A stretch of 64,000 nt of DNA, from NCBI GenBank assembly GCA_965216035.1, contig CBDCFM010000014.1:248001-312000 (forward strand), given 5' to 3'. The DNA comes from G963664115 sp965216035. Its GTDB lineage: Bacteria > Acidobacteriota > Terriglobia > 20CM-2-55-15. The stretch's first letter is position 1; the number at the start of each line of letters is the position of its first letter. Below, piece after piece: positions 45,804-55,623 of the stretch. The notes under the pieces are model-generated. The model had not been told where the DNA came from. It saw nothing but the letters and a program-made list of their open reading frames with translations, and searched no databases. The position numbers were made by a program, and so were the translations under genes.

Positions 45804-47861
45804 ATGAGCACTGCTGAATCGAATGCCCTCATCGAAGAGTGGCCTGGCCCATACGGCGGCGTGCCGCCGTTTGATCGTATGAACCTTGAAGACCTGAAGC
45901 CGGCCCTGGAGGCCGGGATGGCCGTGAGTCTGCGTGAAATCGACGCGATAGCAGCTAACCCCGAACCACCGACATTCAAAAACACCATCGTTGCCATGGA
46001 GGCGTCCGGACGCCTGCTGGATCGCGTACACCAGACGTTCGGCGTCTGGAGTGCCAACTTGTCAACGCCCGAATTCCGCGAAATCGAGCAGGAGATGGCC
46101 CCACGGCTTGCGGAATTCAACTCCAGGATCACGCAGAACGCGGGGCTCTTCGCCCGGATCAAAGGCGTCTATGAAGGAAATGAGAGAGGCAGCTTGAGTC
46201 CCTCACAGCAGCGGCTCGTCTGGCTTCTATACGACAGCTTTGCGCGAAATGGGGCGACGCTTGAGGGCGATGCCAGGGAGCGCTACTCCGCGATCAATCA
46301 GCGCCTCGCCGAACTCCATACACGATTCTCAAACAACGTTCTCGAAGACGAGGAAGGCTATGTCCACTACCTGACGCGAGAACAGCTCACCGGGGTACCC
46401 TCCTCGTTCGTCGAAACCGCCGCGGTAGCGGCAACCGAGCACGGGCACGACGGGGAGTATGCGATCACCAACACGCGGTCGTCAACGGATCCGTTTCTCA
46501 CATATTCCGCCGAACGCGATTTACGTGAGAAGGTATGGCGAACATTCTACAACCGCGGTAACAACGGCGATAAGCACGACAACAACGCGATCATTACCGA
46601 AATTCTCGAACTTCGTCACGAACGTGTGCAACTCCTCGGCTATCCGAACTACGCAACCTGGCGTTTGGAAAACCGAATGGCCCAGACACCGGCTCGCGCC
46701 CTCGCATTGATGGAACAGGTATGGCCTGCCGCGCTGGTCCGGGTTTCCGAGGAAGTCACTGACATGCAGGCACTGGCGGATTCCGAAGGCGCAGGTATCA
46801 AGATCGCACCTTGGGACTACCGCTACTACGCCGAGAAAGTTCGGGAATCGCGGTACGCCCTGGATTCCGATCAGGTACGACTCTACCTGCAATTGGACAA
46901 GCTCCGGGAGGCCATGTTCTTCGTGGCGGGAGAACTGTTCAACTATGCATTTTCACCCGTTCTCGAAGAATCGGTGCCCGTCTTCCACGATGACGTTCGT
47001 GTTTGGGAAGTCACCGATAAAACTTCAGGACGCCATATCGGTGTGTGGTACCTCGATCCCTACGCTCGCCCCGGCAAGGGTTCCGGCGCCTGGGCCACTA
47101 CGTATCGCCGCCGCGAAAGTTTCGACGGGGAACGGACGGTTCTCGGATCGAACAATTCCAACTTCATCAAGGGCCCCCCGGCCAAACCCGTCCTGGTTTC
47201 CTGGGATGACGCACGGACGCTGTTCCACGAGTTTGGGCATGCGCTGCACTACTTTTCCTCGCGTGTCGATTATCCGTCATTGAACGGAGCCCTCCGCGAC
47301 TACATCGAGTTCCAGTCGCAGCTCATGGAACGCTGGCTTCTGACCGACGAGGTTACCAACAACTATCTACTGCACCATGAAACCGGCGCGCCGATCCCGA
47401 AGGATCTCGTGGCCAAGATTTCCAACGCCGCCACGTTCAATCAAGGATTTGCGACGACGGAGTATCTGGCCTGTGCGCTGGTGGACATGCGCTACCACAC
47501 AATCGATCCGACAGGCATCGATCCCCAGAAATTCGAACGCGAGGTCCTGACCGAGTTGATGATGCCCGAGGAGATTGTCATGCGCCACCGCAGCACGCAT
47601 TTTGGTCACGTCTTCTCCGGTGAGGGTTACTCGGCCGGCTACTACGGCTACATGTGGGCCGACGTTCTGACGGCGGACGCCGCCGAAGCATTCGCCAATT
47701 CTCCGGGCGGCTTCTATGATAAGAAACTGGCCCGCAAGCTCGTCGACCACTTGTTTGCGCCGCAGAACTCAGTGGACCCAGCCGACGCCTATCGGGCGTT
47801 TTGCGGCAGGGATGCGGGAATTGCAGCGCTGATGAGAGATAGGGGTTTTCCTGAAACGTAA
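45804..47861 (+). CDS. M3-family zinc oligopeptidase (Dcp/OpdA type)
   Basis: 685 aa, typical length. Zinc motif HEFGH at 475-479 and the third ligand Glu in NGALRDYIEFQSQLME region; C-terminal HRSTHFGHVF and GYSAGYYGYMWADV complete the substrate-binding half. It degrades short peptides; no signal peptide is present, so cytoplasmic as for oligopeptidase A. It stands alone between an MBL gene (divergent) and a dienelactone hydrolase gene. Confidence 0.95.
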   Translation: MSTAESNALIEEWPGPYGGVPPFDRMNLEDLKPALEAGMAVSLREIDAIAANPEPPTFKNTIVAMEASGRLLDRVHQTFGVWSANLSTPEFREIEQEMAPRLAEFNSRITQNAGLFARIKGVYEGNERGSLSPSQQRLVWLLYDSFARNGATLEGDARERYSAINQRLAELHTRFSNNVLEDEEGYVHYLTREQLTGVPSSFVETAAVAATEHGHDGEYAITNTRSSTDPFLTYSAERDLREKVWRTFYNRGNNGDKHDNNAIITEILELRHERVQLLGYPNYATWRLENRMAQTPARALALMEQVWPAALVRVSEEVTDMQALADSEGAGIKIAPWDYRYYAEKVRESRYALDSDQVRLYLQLDKLREAMFFVAGELFNYAFSPVLEESVPVFHDDVRVWEVTDKTSGRHIGVWYLDPYARPGKGSGAWATTYRRRESFDGERTVLGSNNSNFIKGPPAKPVLVSWDDARTLFHEFGHALHYFSSRVDYPSLNGALRDYIEFQSQLMERWLLTDEVTNNYLLHHETGAPIPKDLVAKISNAATFNQGFATTEYLACALVDMRYHTIDPTGIDPQKFEREVLTELMMPEEIVMRHRSTHFGHVFSGEGYSAGYYGYMWADVLTADAAEAFANSPGGFYDKKLARKLVDHLFAPQNSVDPADAYRAFCGRDAGIAALMRDRGFPET

Positions 47862-48045
47862 CGGCGTTCCGCACGCCATCGTGGGCGTTTGAGTGCGGTG
47901 GTCAATATGAAGATCCGCAACGGAAGGATCTTCATGGCTGGTAAACGGATCGTTGAGGGGGGATACTTCATGGAATGGCCCTCCGGAAGGGCCTGGGCCA
48001 ATAGCTCTATCCGGCGGACGGATGTGCCAGACGAAGGAGTTCCGT

Positions 48046-48979
48046 ATGGAAAATGAAGAAATCCGAGAAGAAGAGAAACGCTTGGAGGCAAACGACCTTT
48101 CTCCAGAAGTCATGAGATTCGTCGACGATTACGTTCACGGCATCATCGATCGCCGCGGGTTTCTGGACGGTGTCGGGAAGCTGGCATTGGGTCCACTGAC
48201 CGCTGCAGCGATCATCGATGCTTTTACACCAAACTATGCTTCGGGCCAAATTACCGCCGCGAACGACCTGCGAATTCGGGCCGAGTATTTGCAGTTTGAT
48301 TCCCCCGAAGGCCACCGGGGGATGGGCGGGTATTTCGCGCGACTTGCTGATGCTTCGGCACCACTGCCGGGCGTCGTCTGTATCCATGGTGGCCAGGGCC
48401 TCTACTCGCATCACGAAGACATTGCCCGACGCATAGCGCTCGAGGGCTTCGTAGCCTTCGCGCCGGACGCTATTGCTCCCCTTGGGGGGCATCCCGGTAC
48501 GCGTGAGGGCGCGCTGGCGCTAGATGGCTCAGTTGGACCCCGATAAAAGGACCGAAGACTTCATTGCTGGTGTGAATTTCTTAAGGAATCATTCGGCGAC
48601 AACTGCCCGAGTCGGCGTCGTCGGCTTCTGTTGGGGCGGAGGCATGGTGAATCGTCTTGCTGTACGGATGCCCGATCTCGATGCCGCCGTTTCTTACTAT
48701 GGCGTGCAGCCCGATGCGGCAGATGTTCCGAAGATCCGAACTCCATTATTGCTCCACTATGCAGGACTGGACGAACGTGTCAACGCGGGATGGCCTGCGT
48801 ATGAGTCAGCTCTCCGAGCAGCGGGAACCGACTTCACGGCGTACATGTATGAAGGTGCTCAACATAACTTCAACGGCGATACGGACGACCTCCGCTACAA
48901 CAAGGCTGCCGCGGACGTCGCCTGGCAACGCACGATAGAATTCCTCAACGAGCACCTGCGCCAGGATCCCCTGCCGTAG
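48046..48979 (+). pseudogene. YghX-like dienelactone hydrolase with one-base frameshift
   Basis: ATG 48046 with GAAGGAG. N-terminal LSPEVMRFVDDYVHGIIDRR and GFLDGVGKLA are typical of the exported, YghX-like DLH subfamily. The alpha/beta-hydrolase begins VCIHGGQGL. At about 48520-48525 an extra base shifts the frame; the rest (AQLDPDKRTEDF, nucleophile GFCWGGG, LDERVNAGWP, GAQHNFNG) continues in the next frame to 48979. All catalytic residues are present across the two frames. Decay or a consensus error. Confidence 0.85.
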
Positions 48980-49130
48980 ATATCGAATCTATTGTTACTT
49001 GCCAAACGGCCTTGAATTCCCACGGGCGTCTCAAGTTCCATCGAGAGAATCTGACGTTCCACGGCATTCCGTGGTGTGGCCAGTGGTGTTGCATCCCAGG
49101 CGTTCAAGGTCCAATCGATCTGTTCCGTGC

Positions 49131-49748
49131 TTACCTTGTGAGCCGCCCCTGCCCCGCGATCCGATCCGCCAGATGTCCGACAGCGATCGCGAAGAAGTGT
49201 GAGCGGTTCCAGCGGAGCAAGGCCCGGTAGTTCTGATAAACGAGAAAGGCTGGCGCGGAGCCCTCAGAGGGCAGAACGATCGAGGCCTCGATATCAACGT
49301 CCGTCAGCAGGCTGCCGTCGATCCGCCGGACGCCTAAGCTCGCCCACTGATCCAGTTGCATCGTCGTGTCCAGGCCGGCGAGGCTGAGGTCGAAACCGGC
49401 CGGGAGCTGAATCTGGCGCCCCCAAATGTATCCGCGTTGCCAGGCCTCGGACATAAAATTAGCCGCGGATTCTAACGCATCCGGCGTACTCTCCCAGATG
49501 TCAACCTTCCCATCTCCATCTCCGTCCTCGGCAAAATCAACGAAAGTCGATGGCATGAACTGGACCTGGCCCATGGCCCCGGCCCACGAGCCCCTCATGG
49601 TGTCGGATTCGACGTGGCCCTCATCGAGGATCCTCAGGGCATGGATGAGCTCCCGACGGAACATCGTGGCACGGCGTTCGTCGTAAGCCAGAGTGAGAAG
49701 AGAATCAATCACGGGAAACCCCCCTAAGTTTGAGCCGAAACTACTTTC
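49131..49748 (-). pseudogene. MltB-type lytic transglycosylase, C-terminal part (split by IS481)
   Basis: Begins ESSFGSNLGG and includes ATMFRRELIHALRIL, the goose-lysozyme-type GAMGQVQFMPSTF and a C-terminal NYRALLRWNRSHFFAIAVGHLADRI. It belongs to the MltB family, which cleaves murein to 1,6-anhydro muropeptides. The upstream part, including the catalytic-Glu region start VAVWGI(D/E), is at 51067-51450 on the far side of the IS481 element. Confidence 0.88.
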
Positions 49749-49754
49749 TGAACG

Positions 49755-51062
49755 GCCGGGAACATCATTGACAGAATAGTCCAGGCACATCCTTTACAGT
49801 TTGTACCTCTTTCTCATTCTATTCCCCAAAGCATCTTGAATGGTAAAGGTCCGTTCGTCCATTTGTCCGAGACGAACGGTGCCGAAGTAGACATCCCAGA
49901 CGCCGTCGTCGACTTCCTCGAGTCCGACGTACTCACCTTCAAGGGTGTGGGTGATTGGAACACGATGGGCCGACCACCGGAATCCCCCGTTCCGACTGAC
50001 CAGCCGCGTTTCGAAATGAGACGGATACTCGATGGGAGGCAGGCCCAACGGAAACTCCCGTGAAGAGGTTTGATAGCGGGAGTCGGGCGTTTCCTGGTCC
50101 AGCGCCTCATGGGGACGCACAGTGTTGAATTCCTCAACAAAACGATTGAACCGGAATTGCTGAGCCCGCATCGTGGCCGCTGGCGGCCGAGTGGTCTCTT
50201 GTTTCAAGGTTTTGTGCATGCGTTCGTGTCGGCCGTTTTGATCTGGCCGGCCGGGCTGAATCAATTCGGGGAAGATTCCGAGGCGGATCCACCAGACCGA
50301 TAGCCGGCTCAGTCGCCCGATGGCCGTGGTGGCGAACGGCGGCCCGTTATCGGTCCGGATGATTGCAGGGAGACCGAAGTTCCGGAAGACACTCTTGAAT
50401 ACGGACTTCGCGCGAACATGATTAGTCGAGTAGAGGCCCTTACATGCGAGCAGATACCGGGTGCAACCGTCGGTGATCGTCAACGGATAGCAATAGATGC
50501 CATCCCCAGTTTTAAACTCGCCTTTATAGTCCGCACACCAGACATCATTGGACCGATCCATTGAAGTCACGGGCTTGCCCGGATGACCCGGATAGGTGCG
50601 TCTCCGCTTCTTCTCCACAAGCCCATGACGTTTCAGCAGTTCCGAGATCGTCGATCGGGCGGGCCAGTCGACCTCGGGATGCCGGGTATTCAAGATCTTA
50701 AGAAGCTTCTTGGCCCCCCAGTGAGGATGTTTGCGGCGCAGATCGATCACCCGCCGCACCACATCGTCTGACGTCCGATGCGGGCAGCCGACAGGACGAC
50801 GGGAACGCTCCTCCAATCCGGATTGGCCATTCTCCAAGAATCTGTCAATCCACTTATATCCGGTGGGCCGGCTCACCCCGTAGCGCGCACACAGTTCGAC
50901 GATCGAGAAAGATCGAGTAAGATAATCGGCAATAAATAATCGTTTTTGATCCATGGTCGTTGATTGATCCCAGGGCATATGAAGTCCTCCACGGAGGACT
51001 TCATCGTGATCGATCTGTAAACCATGTACCCGGACAGATATGTAAACGATGTACCCGGACCG
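49755..51062. mobile_element. IS481-family insertion sequence (~1.3 kb)
   Basis: Ends are imperfect inverted repeats of about 45 bp built from a doubled motif: the right end has GTACCCGGACAGATATGTAAA-type repeats (TGTAAAC and GTACCCGGAC twice), and the left end CCGGGAACATCATTGACAG mirrors it. Contains one transposase gene. Inserted in an mltB-type gene immediately after codon W-G-I. A clear target duplication could not be fixed by eye. Confidence 0.85.
49794..50978 (-). CDS. IS481 transposase
   Basis: 394 aa from ATG 50978 with GGAGG upstream. N-terminal leucine-rich HTH (FSIVELCARYGVSRPTGYKW), basic linker, then the rve DDE domain: D in VWCADYKGEF, D in IIRTDNGPPF and E in GRHERMHKTL. A C-terminal beta-rich tail ending MRKRYKL is typical of this subgroup. 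The reading frame is intact, so the element may be active. Confidence 0.92.
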   Translation of the reverse strand: MPWDQSTTMDQKRLFIADYLTRSFSIVELCARYGVSRPTGYKWIDRFLENGQSGLEERSRRPVGCPHRTSDDVVRRVIDLRRKHPHWGAKKLLKILNTRHPEVDWPARSTISELLKRHGLVEKKRRRTYPGHPGKPVTSMDRSNDVWCADYKGEFKTGDGIYCYPLTITDGCTRYLLACKGLYSTNHVRAKSVFKSVFRNFGLPAIIRTDNGPPFATTAIGRLSRLSVWWIRLGIFPELIQPGRPDQNGRHERMHKTLKQETTRPPAATMRAQQFRFNRFVEEFNTVRPHEALDQETPDSRYQTSSREFPLGLPPIEYPSHFETRLVSRNGGFRWSAHRVPITHTLEGEYVGLEEVDDGVWDVYFGTVRLGQMDERTFTIQDALGNRMRKRYKL

Positions 51063-51066
51063 TACC

Positions 51067-51450
51067 ATCGATGCCCCAAACAGCCACCAGCACCGGGGCG
51101 GGAATCCCATGGCGCCGAGCGATGTCATCCAACAATTCCCTGTGCTGCGATAGCAGGCGTCGTCCCTGCTCGATCCGTTGCGCTGAAGCAATCCGATCCA
51201 GGTACGTCCAAAAATCCAAGCGGACCTCCGGCTGATTGCGATCGAGTTGAATCACTCGCTCGATAAGGGTTACATCACGCAGGGCATCGTCGAGGGTGGC
51301 CTCTGAGATCCCCGCGCCCAGCGCTTCAGTTCGAAGGTCCTCCAGCCACTCGGTGAACGGCACGGTCTGCGGGCTTTCGAACCTCCGAGGTTCCAGCGTG
51401 GCCGGTCCCGCAGCCAGCAGAAGGACCCAGATCAGCATCGCAAAGTTCAT
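51067..51450 (-). pseudogene. MltB-type lytic transglycosylase, N-terminal part (split by IS481)
   Basis: 128 codons from ATG 51450. Signal peptide (LIWVLLLAAGPATLE), FTEWLEDLRTEALGAGIS, a long helix region and HGIPAPVLVAVWGI, which normally continues with ES.FG at the catalytic Glu. After GID the sequence enters the IS481 end. Both fragments together would give a ~330-aa enzyme. Confidence 0.88.
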
Positions 51451-51625
51451 TTATGCGGCCTCGATTTTGTATTTCGATAATTGGGCCTGAGCAGGGCACT
51501 CGGGTTCTTCAGACGTTCTTAGTCGACGATCGTTCCGAATCCGGCCCCACGATAATGTCATGTAACGCCGTCTTTCGCACTGTTTCTTGAAAGGCACGGG
51601 CACTCTTCCTTGATTTCTTACAGCT

Positions 51626-51934
51626 TCAGACTTCAATCTCGAGATCCCCGTTTGCAACGCGGATGTTGTAGCAATGAACCGGAGTGAATGCCACGCGTGA
51701 TAGGGCTTCACCCGTCGTGACATCAAACCTAGCGCCGTGCCAGGAGCAAGTGACCTCCTTCCCTGTAACATGACCGCCCGAAAGTGGAGCACCCTGGTGA
51801 GTGCACGAGTCGTGGATCGCATAGTAAACACCATCCACATTGAAGACGGCGATCCGCCGGCCACCCACATAAACCGCTTTACCGTGCCCTGCGGAAATGT
51901 CTTCTTTCTTCGCCGCTTTCACGAACTCTCCCAT
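51626..51934 (-). CDS. Rieske [2Fe-2S] ferredoxin (NirD/BphF type)
   Basis: 102 aa, standard size. The Rieske cluster motifs CTHQGAPLS and CSWHGARFD supply two Cys and two His. It has no signal peptide, so it is a soluble electron carrier, as in non-heme dioxygenase systems or nitrite reductase small subunits. No oxygenase subunit is adjacent, so the redox partner is unknown. Confidence 0.92.
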   Translation of the reverse strand: MGEFVKAAKKEDISAGHGKAVYVGGRRIAVFNVDGVYYAIHDSCTHQGAPLSGGHVTGKEVTCSWHGARFDVTTGEALSRVAFTPVHCYNIRVANGDLEIEV

Positions 51935-52296
51935 CCCTCACCTCCTGGGTCCTGAACTGACGAAATCATACCTAAACCCTCAACCAGACGATTGACATAA
52001 ACGAACGATCCACCGGAGGCATTTGGTCGGTCCGCAGGCGCCGACAGCGTCCCCACGCAGTGTCTCTCAGGAACCCGTTGCGTTCAGCAGATGACCCGGT
52101 GTGGTTGGAGGCTGCCGTCAACTTCGGAATGAGGCGTTTCCCAGTACTGGACTTGGGAAGGCAGGCGGTGTCCGATGGCTCCGGCAAACGGTGCTCGCGC
52201 TTCTGCAACCCGTTCGAGACGTCAGCAAAAACGGCTAAATGCGATTTTGCTCTGTGAGATTGCTAAATATATTCGGGTGACACGTCTCCCAGGTTC
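51935..52296. other. Intergenic region
   Basis: 362 bp; no gene, RNA or repeat recognised. Confidence 0.4.
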
Positions 52297-52704
52297 TTAT
52301 ACGGGGCCGGTGGCGTGGCTTGAATATACCGTGACCACCTGCTGATCCGGGTCTTGAATCTCGAACACGAAGTGTCCATAGGGCCCGTCATCGATCGGTC
52401 CGGGTTTAAGTCCTCTATCGACAAGTCGCCCATGATAGGCCGCAAGAGCATCACGAGACTTACCACTGACCATCAACTCGAAGCCTTCGTCAGTACCGAT
52501 TCGTGAGGCCGGCAGAGCTTGTTTCATTCCTTCACCGTCGATAAAAAGAATATGAGTGCCACCGCGCAATTCAAGGAGCGACATACCCGGTTCTATCGCG
52601 ACGCTGCGGAGGCCAAGTTTCAAATAGAACTCCGTACTCGTACCGACGTCCGAAACATGCATCACAACGTGCCCAATCGCCACTTCAGGTCGCTTTCGGT
52701 TCAT
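52297..52704 (-). CDS. VOC-family (glyoxalase/dioxygenase fold) protein
   Basis: 135 aa with paired beta-alpha-beta-beta-beta modules: the first starts IGHVVMHVSDVGTSTEFYLKLGL, the second GFELMVSGKSRDALAAYHGRLVDRG and ends in GHFVFEIQDPDQQVV. Putative metal ligands are H near residue 12, E in SLLELRGG, H in YGHFVFEI and E after it. The substrate is unknown. Confidence 0.85.
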   Translation of the reverse strand: MNRKRPEVAIGHVVMHVSDVGTSTEFYLKLGLRSVAIEPGMSLLELRGGTHILFIDGEGMKQALPASRIGTDEGFELMVSGKSRDALAAYHGRLVDRGLKPGPIDDGPYGHFVFEIQDPDQQVVTVYSSHATGPV

Positions 52705-53009
52705 TTCAATTTCCGATCACCCACGGCAACTTGGAAGGTCCTCTAGACTCACCTTGGTTCCGGGGGACAACCTTCTGGAATCACTAGCTGTCGGAACGAT
52801 GTCATAGTCTCTACAAGGAAAATGAATCTGGAAACATCGAATCGGCAGTATCCGCTCACGTCCGAATCCGATTCGAGGAGAGTTTGTGTCTGTCCCTCAC
52901 AATTAAACGGGAATCCACCACAACCCCTGTCCCGTATCGACTGTCCCGTATCGACGCAAAGCTGTGGACAGAGGCAGCGGAAACTGCGACCGGCCAAATT
53001 GACTGGGGT
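52705..53009. other. Intergenic region
   Basis: 305 bp with a short imperfect tandem of CTGTCCCGTATCGA at 52926-52954. No gene recognised. Confidence 0.4.
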
Positions 53010-54065
53010 TCAGTGCGTGGCCATCACTTCCCGCACGAATTTTGCGGACGGATCGCGCGTCAGCGCAAGCATGGCGAGGATGCGGGCCTTCTGCGGCGTC
53101 AAATTATCAGCCGATATATACCGGTTGTCGGTGTTGATCCGACCCAGCCCGCCACGGTTCGACATGATCACGATTGTGCCCTGATCGCGCAGTCGGTCGA
53201 GCGTCTCATACTGGGCCGGCGTCGCTGCACCCGTCGGAAAGCCGGCAACCACGATCGCCTGGGCTCCGGCTTCGACAGCCGCCTCAGCCAACCGACCGTC
53301 GGCGTCGGCATAAGCGTAGATGATATCCACCCGGGGCAACTGACTCTCCCGGGTAATGCTGGCCTCAAGCCGCACGTCGGAGCGGACGGTGTGCTTATAT
53401 ACGGGCTGATTGTAAAAGCTGACTTCGTCTCCATCGACCAGGCCAAGCACGCCCGCATCGCCCGACTCCCAGGTTTCCACGCGCACCGTCATCCGCTTGG
53501 TCACGTCACGAGCGGGATGAATTTTTTCGTTCACTACGAGCATGGCGCCCTTGTCCGCAGCCCCCGGATGGGCGGCCACGCGGATTGCATCGAACAGGTT
53601 CCGCGAACCTTCCTGGCCTAAGGTGTTCTGTTGGCGCTGGGCGGCAGTCACCACGACAGCTTTCGTGTGATTGACGGTGAGTGAAAGAAAGTATGCCGTT
53701 TCCTCAGAAGTATTCGAGCCGTGCGTGATGACGATGCCGGCTACCTCCGGCTCGGTTTCAAAGATCTCGTTCACGATAGTCCCGATGTCGATCCAGTTCT
53801 GCATCGAAATTGCCGACGAGCCTATGCGGCTATAATCCACGACCTCGATCCGCGCGTACTCGGCAATTTCGGGTATCTGCGCCAACACCGTATCCACAGC
53901 CATGCGGCCCGCGGGCGAGTTGGCAATGGTGCCGCCGGTGGCAACGATTTTTACCAGGGGCTGGGGTGGCTGCCCCTGTTGGGCCGCCACCCGGTACGCT
54001 GTGGGAGCGACGACGATGCCCAGCATGAGCGCAGTCAATACGCGTCCACGGAGATCAATTTGCAT
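53010..54065 (-). CDS. Type II (exported) asparaginase-like protein
   Basis: 351 aa. Signal peptide (LTALMLGIVVAPTAYRVAAQ), then the two catalytic segments ATGGTIANS (first Thr) and VITHGSNTSEETAYFL (normally HGTDT; here S replaces the second-site Thr, while the following residues are kept). C-terminal GGLGRINTDNRYISADNLTPQKARILAMLAL is typical. It hydrolyses asparagine or glutamine in the periplasm; the S-for-T change in the second motif may alter activity. Confidence 0.9.
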   Translation of the reverse strand: MQIDLRGRVLTALMLGIVVAPTAYRVAAQQGQPPQPLVKIVATGGTIANSPAGRMAVDTVLAQIPEIAEYARIEVVDYSRIGSSAISMQNWIDIGTIVNEIFETEPEVAGIVITHGSNTSEETAYFLSLTVNHTKAVVVTAAQRQQNTLGQEGSRNLFDAIRVAAHPGAADKGAMLVVNEKIHPARDVTKRMTVRVETWESGDAGVLGLVDGDEVSFYNQPVYKHTVRSDVRLEASITRESQLPRVDIIYAYADADGRLAEAAVEAGAQAIVVAGFPTGAATPAQYETLDRLRDQGTIVIMSNRGGLGRINTDNRYISADNLTPQKARILAMLALTRDPSAKFVREVMATH

Positions 54066-54153
54066 CGTGTATTCCGTTTTTCGGATCTGTCTCCATAAAC
54101 CGCTGCAACACGCCCTTCAGGGTAGTACAGTCGGGCGCCAGAGAGCCACACTA

Positions 54154-54801
54154 TCAGGGGATGTTGTGGGTTTTCTTAAATTCGGCCCAGTTTTCCTTGA
54201 GGTGGAGAAACTCTTCGTAAGTCTTCGTCAGCAGGAAGGGGTTGGTGGCGATCTCGTGGCCAATCGTGGACGACGGTTGCGCTCCATAGTCGTGCCCCGG
54301 CCATACCTCGGTGCTTGGGTCGAGACGCATCAATCGATGCAGGCTCTCCCACTGCTGGCGAGGATCGCTTCCAGGAAATTGTGGGCCGGTACCGCCGATT
54401 TTGCCGACGAAAAGAATATCGCCGCTCAGCAATTTGTTTTCTGCCAACACGCAAACGTGGTCGGGAATATGCCCGGGGGTGTGCAGGAAGCGTAGCGAGA
54501 GACCCCCCACCGCCAGTTCATCGTTGTCATTTACACGCACACGGCAGGGTAGGGGGGCGCTTTCGTGCAGAACTTCCGGCGCCCCCGTGCGTTCGACAAG
54601 ATAGCCATTACCGGCAATATGATCCGGATGTGAATGCGTGCTGATGATATGGCAAACCTCAAGCCCGATCCGCTGGGCCCTTTCCAATACACGCTCGGGC
54701 CCGTATGCCGCGTCGACTATGACGGCGCGTCTGCTGCTCTCATCGCCAATCAGGTAACTCAAGTTACGGTCACCGTTGACCGGGATCTGTTCGAAAATCA
54801 T
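54154..54801 (-). CDS. MBL-fold hydrolase (glyoxalase II-like)
   Basis: 215 aa. Metal motif THSHPDHIAGN near residue 55, H in HTPGHIPDH, D in LLSGDILFVGKIGG and a C-terminal H in VWPGHDYG, giving a complete dinuclear site of the GloB/persulfide-dioxygenase-like clade. Cytoplasmic. Thioester or persulfide substrates are possible. Confidence 0.9.
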   Translation of the reverse strand: MIFEQIPVNGDRNLSYLIGDESSRRAVIVDAAYGPERVLERAQRIGLEVCHIISTHSHPDHIAGNGYLVERTGAPEVLHESAPLPCRVRVNDNDELAVGGLSLRFLHTPGHIPDHVCVLAENKLLSGDILFVGKIGGTGPQFPGSDPRQQWESLHRLMRLDPSTEVWPGHDYGAQPSSTIGHEIATNPFLLTKTYEEFLHLKENWAEFKKTHNIP

Positions 54802-55140
54802 GGTCTTTCAGCCTCCTGCAATTCTCATCGGATGCCCTGCCTGGACAATTATAGATACAGGTTCAGATATAGATACAGGTTCAGAGCCCAAAAACCACTT
54901 TCATTCGCTATCGGGGTGCTATCAGGCGGCAATGCTCGCGTCGACCGATAATTGGCGTTTCGGTGCTTCCGCCGAATGGAAAACAAGGGTGTGCATTTTT
55001 CGTTGACAAAATGACATGTTTTATCATTGACAAACGAACATACGGTCGCAATAGTCACCTTCGCCTGCAGCTAGGTCGGCCATGCCAACAGGCGCATGGA
55101 TGCCTCAGAATGGATGCCTCAAAGATGTAATTACGAGGAC
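54802..55140. other. Intergenic region with small repeats
   Basis: Contains an 18-bp tandem TATAGATACAGGTTCAGA-type repeat (54850-54885) and the dispersed IS-end-like repeat at 54961-55056. No gene. Confidence 0.5.
54961..55056 (-). repeat. Dispersed repeat copy 2, probable IS terminus
   Basis: Reverse-complement partner of 42691-42764. Read on the minus strand it contains two GTCAA-type motifs ahead of CGAAAAATGCACACCCTTG and ATTCGGCGGAAGC. No transposase gene is attached. Confidence 0.55.
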
Positions 55141-55365
55141 TTAGGGTGATTCGTTCCCTCGCAATTACACGCAGTGCGTCGCCAGTAGAGCGCAGCCTAG
55201 TCTATTTTGCTTCTGCAGGAGACCGGTATCTTTGCAGAATTCATCTTTGCAGAATTCATGGATACCGATGCAATCAATTCAATCTATAACTTCAATCCTG
55301 ACCGGTCTCCCCGAGGCATATCAATTCTCGACGCCTGGATGGACCTCGATCGGGACCCACCGTAA
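55141..55365 (+). pseudogene. 3' remnant of a duplicated sulfatase-like gene
   Basis: Homologous to the last ~200 bp of the sulfatase gene ending at 60489: one frame reads LQETGIFAEF, MDTDAINSIYNFNP and ISILDAWMDLDRDP. A 15-bp unit ATCTTTGCAGAATTC is tandemly duplicated inside it. It is followed, as at 60489, by the small membrane protein gene. It represents a second sulfatase copy lost except for its tail. Confidence 0.8.
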
Positions 55366-55383
55366 ATTTCAGGGGAGTGATCA

Positions 55384-55623
55384 ATGACACAGATACTCAA
55401 ATCTGCTGTGTTTTGCATGGTTTTGTTGCTGATTCTGCCGAGGGAAGCAGAGGCATCATTGCTGTATATGGATCCTATGACCGGCAGCATAATTCTGCAA
55501 GTTCTTGCTGGAGGAGTGCTGGCTGGCGGTGCCGCGATCAAGATGTATTGGAATCGTATTCGGTCGATTTTTGTCGGTGGGAGGCAGGCTGAGGTGGCCC
55601 CCAAGACTCGTACCCATCGCTAA
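55384..55623 (+). CDS. Small membrane protein downstream of sulfatase
   Basis: 79 aa, AGGGGAG upstream. Signal/anchor segment (VFCMVLLLILP), then LLYMDPMTGSIILQVLAGG and a second hydrophobic helix ending KMYWNRIRSIF. The 'DPxTGSxxLQ...YWxRI' pattern is seen in small proteins of polysaccharide clusters beside sulfatase- and methyltransferase-type genes. Function unknown; probably an inner-membrane accessory. A truncated copy lies at 60493-60552. Confidence 0.7.
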   Translation: MTQILKSAVFCMVLLLILPREAEASLLYMDPMTGSIILQVLAGGVLAGGAAIKMYWNRIRSIFVGGRQAEVAPKTRTHR

